Assembly (NCBI GenBank): GCA_029260015.1
Contig: JAJDEB010000036.1
Location: 778,554-842,553, forward strand
Reading direction: 5' to 3'
Length of the DNA stretch: 64,000 bases
Source: Phycisphaerae bacterium
GTDB taxonomy: Bacteria; Planctomycetota; Phycisphaerae; UBA1845
Positions 46,395 through 55,572 of this stretch are shown one piece after another; the stretch's first letter is position 1, and each line of letters opens with the position of its first letter. The position numbers and the translations under genes were made by a program. The notes under the pieces were generated by a model. That model was not told the origin of the DNA. It ran no database searches and worked only from the letters and a program-made list of their open reading frames with translations.

Positions 46395-47180
46395 TTAACT
46401 CGGCGATGTGATTGGCGGTGGCTGCAACATGCGAGCCGGATATTGCACCCATTGAAGGCTCAACCCTTCGCACGGTGCGGTGGGCCCGGCTTCGCTGCGA
46501 TCTTTGTTTTCGAGAATTTCGGGCAGTTTTTCGATGGGCCAATACCCCCGCCCGATTTCGATCAGCGTACCGACCATATTGCGAACCTGATGATAGAGAA
46601 ACCCTTTGCCGATCACGTCAACGCGAATCTCGTCGAGGTGTCGGTGTACGTCGCAGCGCAGCACCGTCCGCACCATCGTTTCTCTTTCGCGGCCAGACCC
46701 GGCCATCGCGGTGAAATCCATCGTTCCGATGAAATGAAAAGCCGCCGCGTGCATCCGTTCGACGTCGAGATCATGCCAGCAATGATAGGTGTAGCGCTGC
46801 GTTAAACGATCAACCGAGCGCCGCGATCGATTGTGAATCCGATAGCGATAGCACTTGCATTCCGCCGACAGTATCGAATCGAACTTGGGATGCACTTCGC
46901 TCACATCGAGCAAGCCGATGTCGTCGGGAAGTCTCCCACCGATGGCATGCCACAAATTCTGCGTCGGAATCGCGCAGGTCGTACGAACATTGGCAACCTG
47001 ACCACGCGCGTGAACGCCCGAGTCCGTGCGCCCGCTACCGCGAATCGCGAGCGGATGTCGCAACACGCGCTGCATAGCCGCTTCAAGTTCGCCCTGCACC
47101 GTTCGGAAACTCGGCTGACGCTGCCAACCGCTAAAGTCCGTACCGTCATAGGCAACCACCAATTTCAGATTCCGCTCCAT
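46395..47180 (-). CDS. truA: tRNA pseudouridine(38-40) synthase TruA
   Basis: LVVAYDGTDFSGWQRQPSFRTVQGELEAAM, RGSGRTDSGVHARGQVANV, LYHQVRNMVGTLIEIG; start trimmed to MERNLKL. Confidence 0.95.
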   Translation of the reverse strand: MERNLKLVVAYDGTDFSGWQRQPSFRTVQGELEAAMQRVLRHPLAIRGSGRTDSGVHARGQVANVRTTCAIPTQNLWHAIGGRLPDDIGLLDVSEVHPKFDSILSAECKCYRYRIHNRSRRSVDRLTQRYTYHCWHDLDVERMHAAAFHFIGTMDFTAMAGSGRERETMVRTVLRCDVHRHLDEIRVDVIGKGFLYHQVRNMVGTLIEIGRGYWPIEKLPEILENKDRSEAGPTAPCEGLSLQWVQYPARMLQPPPITSPS

Positions 47181-47230
47181 CAAGGCATGATAAACCCAAG
47201 CGCACAAAGTGGCGACCAACGACAGCGCGC

Positions 47231-47262
47231 AAAAAAAAAATGACCACGAAACCGTGGCCATT
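47231..47262 (-). terminator. Rho-independent terminator after the sigma factor gene
   Basis: Minus strand GGCCACG-gttt-CGTGGTCA followed by a run of about 10 T. Confidence 0.88.
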
Positions 47263-47334
47263 CTCAAAGTATGATTATCTTCTAAGGATGTGCCACTGCT
47301 CTGTGAGCAGTGCAAAAGACATCAAAGCAACCGA

Positions 47335-48123
47335 CTACGCAGCCAATTCCTCAGCCAACGAGGAACCAAACCGCTGACGCAGACGCTGCAAGATGTCCTT
47401 GTGAATCTGGCTGACACGCGATTCGGAAAGATTCAGAACCGTTCCGATTTCAGCCATCGTCAATTCTTCATAATAATAGAGCACCAGAATCAAACGCTCT
47501 TCGCGAGCAAGGCCCTTGCTGATGTGTTCGGTGAGAAGCTGACGTGACGTACTCAACGCCGGATCGACACTGTGCGTGTCGCGAACGTCCCATGAGCGCG
47601 ACGGGCCACGGGTGCGGGCACCATCATCTGATTCCATGGCGCTGAAGTGTACTTCCTTACCCAGCTGCGAGAGGCGCGACAAATCTTCGTAGCGCTGCAC
47701 ATCGACACCCATGCGTCCCGCAACTTCGTTGGCTGTCGGCGGACGACAGTTTTCGGTGTCGAGCATTTCCTTGGCTTTCAGGCGGCGCTTTTCAAACGTT
47801 CGCACCGTTCGACTTTGCGGGTCGAGACTACGAAGCCAGTCCATCACTGCACCAGAAATGCGCTGCTGACAGAAGGTTTCAAACTTGGCTTTGTGACAGG
47901 GGTCATAGGCTTCGACGGCTTCGATCAAACCGTCAAATGCGGCGCTGCAGATTTCATCATAAGTAATCTGTGCGGGCAGGCGTCTGGACAACCGAGCCGC
48001 ATGGGCATGAACGAGATGGGCATAATTAACGACCAGATGATTTCGATCAGCGACCTTGCGGGTCTTGAGAAATCGCTTCCAAACCTTATCGACCGGTGAG
48101 GCTGTCTGTTGCTTGCGCGCCAT
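47335..48123 (-). CDS. FliA/WhiG-type RNA polymerase sigma factor
   Basis: ITYDEICSAAFDGLIEAVEAYDP, FETFCQQRISGAVMDWLRSLD, ERLILVLYYYEELTMAEIGTVLNLSESRVSQIHKDIL. Confidence 0.93.
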   Translation of the reverse strand: MARKQQTASPVDKVWKRFLKTRKVADRNHLVVNYAHLVHAHAARLSRRLPAQITYDEICSAAFDGLIEAVEAYDPCHKAKFETFCQQRISGAVMDWLRSLDPQSRTVRTFEKRRLKAKEMLDTENCRPPTANEVAGRMGVDVQRYEDLSRLSQLGKEVHFSAMESDDGARTRGPSRSWDVRDTHSVDPALSTSRQLLTEHISKGLAREERLILVLYYYEELTMAEIGTVLNLSESRVSQIHKDILQRLRQRFGSSLAEELAA

Positions 48124-48562
48124 CTGCGATGCTCCTTGTCCAACAATGAAATGCGGGTTCAGTTTTTTTTGTTTTGGCTTCCGTTTTTATTCTGCCGAAG
48201 TGACTGGCTCGTGACTGCTACCCACGCTTCCTGGCAGAACATTCCCTTAGTCGGTTTGGGCAATCTGATTAGACTAGTTAAAATAGGAAGAATCCCGTTT
48301 GGTTCTATCGGTTAGTATGTGCAATAAAACCAGCGCATTAACGCTGAAAAACGACCCTTCCCCCCGATTTCAACACTGCGGCGCGGTCGGCTTCTCGTTA
48401 AAGAAAATTATCAATATGGGCAATATGGGTCGAATTCGACGAATTCGCGCAAGAATTGCGCGGTGTGTTATCGACCTCGAAGGGAACCGACGGGCAGAAA
48501 TGGCGCAAGAAGAATGCCCCAACTGGCCGATTGGACCTTATTTCTTCAATGGAAATTAACGG

Positions 48563-48611
48563 GGCACACATCGCAGGTGACTGGTGAGTTCACCTGCAAA
48601 TACTATGTGCC
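48563..48611. repeat. Extended two-tier hairpin downstream of the dockerin-like gene
   Basis: GGCACAca..GCAGGTGActggtgagTTCACCTGC..TGTGCC. Confidence 0.6.
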
Positions 48612-48629
48612 TAATGATTCTGCCCCCGC

Positions 48630-49658
48630 CTACTGCGGGCCGGCAAGGTGATCGTGGAATTTCAGGTAGTCTGCCTCCGTGAAAACAGCATCGCGATTTA
48701 TGTCGGCAAACTCACAGAGCTCTTCAAAACCGGGCTGACCAAATTCGATCATACAAATCTGAAAGCGGCCAAAGTCGGCCAAGTCCACATCGCCATCAAC
48801 ATCAATGTCGCCGGGCCAAGGCATCGCCCCGGTGATCTGCTCAACGAGCATGTTTGTATCTGCCCCATCGATGAAGTTGTCGTCATTGAGGTCGAGCTTT
48901 TCGCAACCGTTGGTTGAAACCATTTGGCCGTCAATCGGCACACAAATCTGCATCTCGTAATAATCGTGCAGGTCGATATCGCAATCGCCATCCGCATCCG
49001 CCGATTTAATCGTCGGGGCATCCACGACTTCGATGATACCGACCTCCGGCGCAATCGAACCGGTGACCTGCGGTCCTTGCAAAATTTTGCCGGTGATTCC
49101 GACGGACCAAAGGCGCTGCGGAATCTGAATCGCGAATTCATATCCGACCAACCCAACGTTTAGACCCGAAACAGTAAAGGTTCCCAAACGCGTGGGCGAA
49201 CCGATTCCGGCAGATGTCGGCGATGCAATCGTGAAATAGGCGCGATCGAAATCTCCGGTATCAGGCATGTTGTCCAACCCGGAATCCAATGGAAGCCATC
49301 CGGTAAAATCAGTCGCGGGCGTAAAATCAATGTTGTACGAAACAACGTCCGTTGTGTCTGCGTCCAAGAAGAACGCAAAGCTCGTCATCATTGTATTTGC
49401 GTCGGGTGGATCGGTCACTTCAACCCAGACTTCTAGTTCAAGCGACTCGCCGACATTCACGACCGAGTCGGACTCTGACGCTCCGAGTCGCAATTCAAAA
49501 TGGGCAGCCGGTTCCGCCAATGCCGGTCTGGTGAATCCGGTGATCGAGAAAATAAATGCAGATGCGAATAGTTGTTTGAATCTTGTTGACCGCAGAGTCC
49601 GAAGCACCAGCAATCTAAAATGTGCTGGCAGACTTTCCGCGCGATAATATCGATGCAT
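48630..49658 (-). CDS. Exported protein with cohesin-like region and dockerin/EF-hand-like repeats
   Basis: Signal peptide; DADGDCDIDLHDYYEMQIC, DLNDDNFIDGADTNMLVEQITG, DIDVDGDVDLADFGRFQIC, DINRDAVFTEADYLKFHDHL. Confidence 0.8.
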   Translation of the reverse strand: MHRYYRAESLPAHFRLLVLRTLRSTRFKQLFASAFIFSITGFTRPALAEPAAHFELRLGASESDSVVNVGESLELEVWVEVTDPPDANTMMTSFAFFLDADTTDVVSYNIDFTPATDFTGWLPLDSGLDNMPDTGDFDRAYFTIASPTSAGIGSPTRLGTFTVSGLNVGLVGYEFAIQIPQRLWSVGITGKILQGPQVTGSIAPEVGIIEVVDAPTIKSADADGDCDIDLHDYYEMQICVPIDGQMVSTNGCEKLDLNDDNFIDGADTNMLVEQITGAMPWPGDIDVDGDVDLADFGRFQICMIEFGQPGFEELCEFADINRDAVFTEADYLKFHDHLAGPQ

Positions 49659-50032
49659 GACGCTTCCTTACCCATCCTTCCGCCTATGAACACAACGGCG
49701 TCAAACACAACGATCCGTCAGTGAGTTCATCGGCGGTCCAACAATCGTCGAGCCCAGCCGGATGGAATGACTCGCATTGAAATGGTCGAATTTCGCCTCC
49801 TCCTCAGGTGCGAACCCTTTATTATGGTGATTCGCTGGTTTGTATTCAAGTGGTTGGACACAAAGCGGGTTGGATGCATCATGCTGTCGTTTTGGCCTTA
49901 TTGACACAGTGGGAGTGCTTATTAGAGTATCGCTTCTCGCAAGCCGATGGTGAGCATAACCGCCAACCGGCAGACGCGAGCCGCCTTTGACCCGCTTTTC
50001 GGCATTCGATTGGGTCGAATCGCCGGAAGAAA

Positions 50033-50105
50033 GGGCTCATAGCTCAGTTGGCAGAGCGCGTCGCTGATAACGACGAGGTCCCAGGTTCAAGTCCTGGTGG
50101 GCCCA
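50033..50105 (+). tRNA. tRNA-Ile (GAT)
   Basis: GGGCTCATAGCTCAGTTGGCAGAGCGCGTCGCTGATAACGACGAGGTCCCAGGTTCAAGTCCTGGTGGGCCCA; 7-bp acceptor stem and GAT anticodon. Confidence 0.95.
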
Positions 50106-50125
50106 TTTTTTGAAAGAAACTCACA

Positions 50126-50200
50126 ATGTTTTTGGATTGGTTCTTAATTGTAGGGTTGGGAGCGATTGCTCTCTATGTCGTGATCAAGGGGGGTGGCTGA
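50126..50200 (+). CDS. Candidate 24-aa single-TM micropeptide in the inter-tRNA spacer
   Basis: Manual translation MFLDWFLIVGLGAIALYVVIKGGG*; below the ORF-track length cutoff. Confidence 0.3.
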   Translation: MFLDWFLIVGLGAIALYVVIKGGG

Positions 50201-50333
50201 GGACCGAAGCACTCAGGCTGAGCGTGTCTCAGCCAGGTCGTTCCAGCTTGCTCACGCTGCCTGCGAATCGCCAATTCGCGACATGCATTCAGACATTTTG
50301 GCATTCAGACAATTTGAATGTGTCGCAGCAACA

Positions 50334-50405
50334 GGGGTCGTAGCTCAATGGGAGAGCACCGCGTTTGCAACGCGGGGGTTGTCGGTTCGAGTCCGATCGA
50401 CTCCA
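50334..50405 (+). tRNA. tRNA-Ala (TGC)
   Basis: GGGGTCGTAGCTCAATGGGAGAGCACCGCGTTTGCAACGCGGGGGTTGTCGGTTCGAGTCCGATCGACTCCA; TGC anticodon. Confidence 0.95.
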
Positions 50406-50431
50406 GTCAATTCTTAGAACTTTGCGATCTG

Positions 50432-51877
50432 TCACAATCCGAACGCAACAGCCACGTCCAAAGCGTCCTTCAAGACTGAAGGGGTTTGCACACCGCCAAG
50501 GATTAATGACCCGATCACGAAATACGACAGCACGCTGACGATGTCGTTCGTCGTTGTGACGATCGGTCCCGATGCAATCGCCGGATCGACGCCTAACTTT
50601 CTGAACAAGTAAGGCAACGTCATCCCCAGCATGGACGCCGTCAGGATCGCCACGGTCATCCCGCTTCCGACTGCGACTGTCATCAAAATTTGCGGAACTG
50701 AATCATCGACCATCCCCCAACTCTTCAAGAAAGGCAAGCCCAAAAACGTGATGATCGTCGCTGCTGCCCCGCAACACGGAGCCATAATCAAAGTGATGGG
50801 AATTTCGCGAGCTATCGTCAACCGCACCTTTGTCGAAGCAAGGTCTCCGGTGGCCAATGATCGAATGATAATCGTGGAAATCTGAATACCGCTGTTCCCA
50901 CCCATCGCCCCCATCATCGGTACAAACATCACCAGTGCGATGTACACTTCATGCGGCACGGCTCGATTGAAACCGCCGACGATGATTCCGCTGATCGCTG
51001 TGCCAATCATGCACGCCAATAGCCAACGCAATCGAATACTCGCCGCCCGAAATGATGATGGCTCTTCAAGTTCCTCCGGGGCGGTACCGGCCATCAGATA
51101 AATGTCTTCTGCCGCTTCTTCTTCCGCAATATCAAGCACGTCGTCGTGTGTGATCTGGCCACGCAGACGCCCCGCACCATCGATGACCGGAACCGTGGTC
51201 AGGTCGTACTTCCGCATCTTGTTGGCGACGTCTTCCTGATCGTCGTCCACATGAACAACCACGGGATCAGCAACACTGATCGATGCCAGCGACGTCTCGT
51301 CTCGATTGGTGACCAACTGGCGTAACTGAACCAGTCCGACCAATCGACCTTTGTCATCGACTGTATAAACATAGTGGACGTCCGCCGCCTCTGCAGCCTG
51401 CCGCACCGCGTCCACCGCTTCCTTCACCTTCGCGGTATGGGGCAGCGCGACCAGCTTGGGCGTCATGATTCCGCCAGCCGACTCCTCGTCGAACTCTAGC
51501 AACTCTTCCAATCGGTCGGACTGCTCATCGGGAAGCTGCTCGAGGACATACACACGCTGTTCGTCGGTCAGTTCCGAGAGCACGTCTGCCGCGTCGTCCG
51601 GTTCCAATTCGGTGACGACTTCTGAAAGATTTGCGGTGTCAATATCTTCAACCGCTTCACTTCGCTCGGCTTCATCGAGTTCCGCAATCAACGCTGCCGT
51701 CGCCGGAGGTGGCAGGAGAAACACCAACTGCGACCGCTGTTCGTCATTTAGAACGGAGTAGATGTCAGCCAGGTCGGCAGGATGCACCTCAGCCAACTGC
51801 GCCGCCAGAAGCCCGCTGTCACTGTGATCGAGTGCTGCACGCACATCTTCAAGGATTTGTTCAACGCTTTGGCGCAT
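50432..51877 (-). CDS. mgtE: Magnesium transporter MgtE
   Basis: N domain, tandem CBS domains (MTPKLVALPHTAKVKEAVDAV), PMMGAMGGNSGIQISTIIIRSLATGD membrane domain. Confidence 0.95.
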   Translation of the reverse strand: MRQSVEQILEDVRAALDHSDSGLLAAQLAEVHPADLADIYSVLNDEQRSQLVFLLPPPATAALIAELDEAERSEAVEDIDTANLSEVVTELEPDDAADVLSELTDEQRVYVLEQLPDEQSDRLEELLEFDEESAGGIMTPKLVALPHTAKVKEAVDAVRQAAEAADVHYVYTVDDKGRLVGLVQLRQLVTNRDETSLASISVADPVVVHVDDDQEDVANKMRKYDLTTVPVIDGAGRLRGQITHDDVLDIAEEEAAEDIYLMAGTAPEELEEPSSFRAASIRLRWLLACMIGTAISGIIVGGFNRAVPHEVYIALVMFVPMMGAMGGNSGIQISTIIIRSLATGDLASTKVRLTIAREIPITLIMAPCCGAAATIITFLGLPFLKSWGMVDDSVPQILMTVAVGSGMTVAILTASMLGMTLPYLFRKLGVDPAIASGPIVTTTNDIVSVLSYFVIGSLILGGVQTPSVLKDALDVAVAFGL

Positions 51878-52030
51878 GGGTGATTCTTCAGGTCTTGCGG
51901 AATTCTCGGATCAGGTTGTGCGTATTATGGGGAGTGATGCATTAAACGCAAACGAGCAAAAGCGCCGAAAACCAGCGACGATTGCCATGATCATGAGCTT
52001 GTTTGGATATCGAGCGTCGAGAGTGAGGGT

Positions 52031-53149
52031 TCAAACTGACGCCAATTCAAACATCAGTCCGTCAATACAAAGCGGCGCGTGCGCGTTCTGTGCCAGTCGA
52101 AACTCTGCATCGGAGATGGCGTCGATCGACTGGGCGGCTGTCTCCTGATCGATGCCATCACGACGAGACTCGAACGGGTGCGGGCGACCCGCCGCCGCGT
52201 GCAGATAGCTTCCGTACCATGCGGCCATCGCGCCTAAGATATCCCCCAGTGCCACGCGACGGGCGGCTGCGTCCGAAAGATTCTTGTCGCGTTTCTTGTA
52301 GCGGTCAGCCGACTCTTTGGCCATTTCGACGATGCGTTTGGAATACTTCAAAGCTGAAACCCGATCGAGACCAGCCAGCATCGTCGCCACTTCGTCGAAC
52401 GACTCCGCGAAACCGTCCTGGGCATAGAGCACCGCCCGACCGAGACTGCCCTGCGCCAGAATAGCCAGCAGTTCCGCGGTCTTCGCGTCCAACCCATCAA
52501 CCAATTCCGCCAACCGCTGCGCCACAAACTCGCTCGGTAGTGATGCAAACCCAACCATCTGACAACGCGACCGCGTCGTCGCAAGCAAGCGATCCGAAGC
52601 CGACGCGAGTAGAATCAAGAACGTGGTATCCGGGGGTTCTTCGAGCGTTTTGAGCAATGCGTTCTGAGCCTGAGGCGTGATCTTGTCAGCCTCTCGAATG
52701 ATGAACACCTTCACCGGTCCAACCGTGGGACGAAGACCGACCGCGTCAATCACGAAATGTCGAATCACATCGACACCGAGATCCAGCGCCTTTCGCCCCC
52801 GTACAGCGGAGTCGGGGTGACTTGCTGCCAACTGGCGATACACCAGATGAAGATCGGGATGATTTCCTGCATCGACTAGCACGCAGCTTCGACAGGTTCC
52901 GCACGAATCCTTCGTCGGCGAATCACCCTCGCCCAACTTCGGCGATTCGCATAACAGCAACTTCGCCACCGAGTGGGCAAACATTTCCTTACCCACACCG
53001 TCGGGGCCGTGGAAAATATAAGCATGTGGTAATCGGTCTGAGGAGAGGGCTTGTTGGATGAGTCGCTGGGCCCGGGATTGGTGCTGCACGTCGCTAAGGC
53101 AAACGCTTCGAGGCTTGACAACCTTCTGGTCTCGTTTACTGGAAGCCAC
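52031..53149 (-). CDS. holB: DNA polymerase III subunit delta prime-like (HolB)
   Basis: RLPHAYIFHGPDGVGKEMFAHSVAKLLLC, CGTCRSC zinc module, ADKITPQAQNALLKTLEEPPDTTFLILL; start taken as GTG at 53149 overlapping tmk. Confidence 0.9.
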   Translation of the reverse strand: MASSKRDQKVVKPRSVCLSDVQHQSRAQRLIQQALSSDRLPHAYIFHGPDGVGKEMFAHSVAKLLLCESPKLGEGDSPTKDSCGTCRSCVLVDAGNHPDLHLVYRQLAASHPDSAVRGRKALDLGVDVIRHFVIDAVGLRPTVGPVKVFIIREADKITPQAQNALLKTLEEPPDTTFLILLASASDRLLATTRSRCQMVGFASLPSEFVAQRLAELVDGLDAKTAELLAILAQGSLGRAVLYAQDGFAESFDEVATMLAGLDRVSALKYSKRIVEMAKESADRYKKRDKNLSDAAARRVALGDILGAMAAWYGSYLHAAAGRPHPFESRRDGIDQETAAQSIDAISDAEFRLAQNAHAPLCIDGLMFELASV

Positions 53150-53861
53150 GGGCCACCGCCTGCCAGATATTCTCATGGACGGCATCTGACTCCAAACCCC
53201 CGTCCACGATGACCACTTTGCGCGGGTAACTATCCGGCAGCGACAACAAGGTGTCGCGTACCTTTCGATGAAAATCGAGCGGGCGGGCTTCCATCGCATC
53301 GGTCTGCACATCGTCGAGCAGCATCCCCTGCCCCGCGTGTCGCGATCGATTCTTTCCGGCGTGTTTGGGCTGACGTCCGGTGCGTTCGAAACCAAGTTCA
53401 ATCGGTACATCGAGGATCAGAGTCAAGTCGGGCCAAACGTCTTCGACGGCGTACTGTCCCAATTCAAGCACGCGCTTCATGTCATAGCCAGCCGCCACCT
53501 GGTACGCGCACGTCGAAGAAATAAACCGATCGCACAGCACCGTTTTGCCAGCCGCCAGCGCCGGTTTCACGATTTCGCCAACAAGCTGCGCGCGAGAGGC
53601 CATGAACAAAAATGTCTCACAGCGCACGTCCATCTTGGTCAAATCGTGATCCAGCAAGATGCTGCGGATCATGTTGCCAAAGTCGGTTCCGCCGGGGTCT
53701 TTGCAATGGACCACATCTGCGCCCAGTGACTCCAGGCGTTCGCCAAACCGCTCGCGCTGCGTGCTCTTGCCCGAACCATCCGGTCCGTCAAACACGATGA
53801 ACTTGGAGCGCAGGTTCTCGACGTAGTCCTTATCCGACCAGATGGCATCTGACTGGGGCAT
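53136..53861 (-). CDS. tmk: Thymidylate kinase
   Basis: FIVFDGPDGSGKSTQRERF, DRFISSTCAYQVAAGYD, LTLILDVPIELGFERTGR; TTG at 53876 is an alternative start. Confidence 0.93.
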   Translation of the reverse strand: MPQSDAIWSDKDYVENLRSKFIVFDGPDGSGKSTQRERFGERLESLGADVVHCKDPGGTDFGNMIRSILLDHDLTKMDVRCETFLFMASRAQLVGEIVKPALAAGKTVLCDRFISSTCAYQVAAGYDMKRVLELGQYAVEDVWPDLTLILDVPIELGFERTGRQPKHAGKNRSRHAGQGMLLDDVQTDAMEARPLDFHRKVRDTLLSLPDSYPRKVVIVDGGLESDAVHENIWQAVARGFQ

Positions 53862-53872
53862 GAATTGGTTTC

Positions 53873-54796
53873 TCAACTATTCTCGGCGCGTGCCGTTCGT
53901 GTTTTCTCGAATACTTCGGTCGCATTGTAACTCGACCGGACAAAGGGGCCCGACGCAACACTCAAGAAACCCATGCCTTCCGCCACAAGCTTCAACTGAT
54001 CGAACTCGACGGGCGAATAGAATTTCTCAACGGGAACGTGCATCGGCGTATTGGTCGGTTGAAGATATTGACCGATCGTCAGCACGTCGCAATCAACTTC
54101 GCGAAGGTCTTCAAATGTCTGGTGCAATTCTTTAACCGTTTCACCCAAACCAACCATGATCCCCGACTTCGTCAGCGTGGCTGGGTCGATTTGTTTGACG
54201 ACTCGCAAGACTTCCAGCGATCGATGGTACTTACCCTGCGGACGAATCTTCGGCGTGAGACGTTCGACCATTTCGAGATTGTGGTTGTACAAATCCGGCT
54301 TGGCCGCGCAAAGCGTTTCAATACAGTCGCGTCGGGCGTGGAAGTCTGCCGGCAGGACTTCGATCGTCGTCGCGGGCGTCGCCAACCGAATCGCCTCGAC
54401 ACATCGGGCAAAGTGCCCCGAACCCTCATCTTTCAGATCGTCGCGGGCGACGGCTGTGATTACTACATGCGACAGGTTTAGTTTCGCCACTGCAACAGCC
54501 AACCGATCCGGCTCATCGAATTCAACGGGATCGGGCTTTGACGTGTCCACGGCGCAGTAATGACATCGCCGGGTACACTTGTCACCAAGAATCATGAACG
54601 TCGCGTGACGCTTCGCCCAGCATTCGGTGAGATTTGGACAGCGGGCTTCCTGACAAACCGTCGCGACACCGCTCTCTTCAACAATGCGCCGAGTGCTCAT
54701 GAAGTCATCGCGGCCGGGTAGCGGACGCTTCAACCAGCTTGGCAAACGCCGGCGACGCTCTTCAGGTCGGCCAGTGATGACGGGAAGTTCGATCAT
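53873..54796 (-). CDS. lipA: Lipoyl synthase
   Basis: ARCPNLTECWAKRHATFMILGDKCTRRCHYCAVDT, LSHVVITAVARDDLKDEG, TKSGIMVGLGET. Confidence 0.96.
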   Translation of the reverse strand: MIELPVITGRPEERRRRLPSWLKRPLPGRDDFMSTRRIVEESGVATVCQEARCPNLTECWAKRHATFMILGDKCTRRCHYCAVDTSKPDPVEFDEPDRLAVAVAKLNLSHVVITAVARDDLKDEGSGHFARCVEAIRLATPATTIEVLPADFHARRDCIETLCAAKPDLYNHNLEMVERLTPKIRPQGKYHRSLEVLRVVKQIDPATLTKSGIMVGLGETVKELHQTFEDLREVDCDVLTIGQYLQPTNTPMHVPVEKFYSPVEFDQLKLVAEGMGFLSVASGPFVRSSYNATEVFEKTRTARAENS

Positions 54797-54844
54797 GAAA
54801 TCACGCGATTCAGCAGAAGGTGAAGCCGTTCAAAATCATGCGCC

Positions 54845-54909
54845 GTAGGGTGGGCCGTGCCCACCAATTTGTGCGCCTTGCTGACGACGGTGGGCACGGC
54901 CTACCCTAC
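54845..54909. repeat. REP inverted pair, family A, upstream of lipA
   Basis: GTAGGGTGGGCCGTGCCCACC...GGTGGGCACGGCCTACCCTAC. Confidence 0.9.
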
Positions 54910-55098
54910 CAACGACGCCATTGATCTTAAAACAAACCAAGGTCAAACATGGCTACAGCGGCCACGAAGGATGATAGGTTTGCAGGGTCTTTTTGCAAGA
55001 CTACCGCAACTTCACAACCGGAATGCGTTTGACGACCATGAAAACGTGGGCTAGGCTTTCATTGACGGCGAACGTTGCGAAAGGCACTAAGAAACAAC

Positions 55099-55572
55099 AT
55101 GGCCATCAAACTCAACAAGATCCTTTACCCTACCGACTTCTCCGAACTCTCCGTCCTCGCCCTGCGCTATGCCCGCGAGTTTGCAGAGCAGTTTTCGGCA
55201 CAGCTTTATTGCCTCCATGTGGTCGATGAAGCGCAGCAATACTGGTCGGCAGTCGGTCCGGAAGCCGCCCCCATCTGCCCGCCAGTCGGAGAAATTCTCG
55301 AGTCTGCCAATAAGCAGATGCAGTCTTTCTTCGACGAGCATCTTGTTGGGTTGGAATATCCCGCGATCACGCACGTTTCGACGGGGCGACCCTTCATCGA
55401 GATCATTCGGTACGCGAAAGAAATCACCGCAGACATCATCATCATCGCCACGCATGGCCGCGGCGGCGTCATGCACGCCCTCATGGGCAGCACGGCGGAG
55501 AAAATCGTTCGCAAAGCCCCCTGCCCCGTCCTGACCGTCCGCAGCGGCGAGCATGAATTCGTCTTGCCATGA
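55099..55572 (+). CDS. Universal stress protein (UspA) family
   Basis: ILYPTDFSELSVLALRYAREFAEQF, ADIIIIATHGRGGVMHALMGSTAEKIVRKAPCPVLTVR. Confidence 0.93.
   Translation: MAIKLNKILYPTDFSELSVLALRYAREFAEQFSAQLYCLHVVDEAQQYWSAVGPEAAPICPPVGEILESANKQMQSFFDEHLVGLEYPAITHVSTGRPFIEIIRYAKEITADIIIIATHGRGGVMHALMGSTAEKIVRKAPCPVLTVRSGEHEFVLP

Noticed and set aside
50110-50343. 77-aa ORF overlapping the inter-tRNA spacer and tRNA-Ala
   Set aside because: Runs into the tRNA-Ala gene and lacks family features; only the shorter 24-aa frame seemed worth noting
53150-53410. N-terminal extension of the holB ORF
   Set aside because: Out-of-frame translation of tmk; start reset to GTG at 53149
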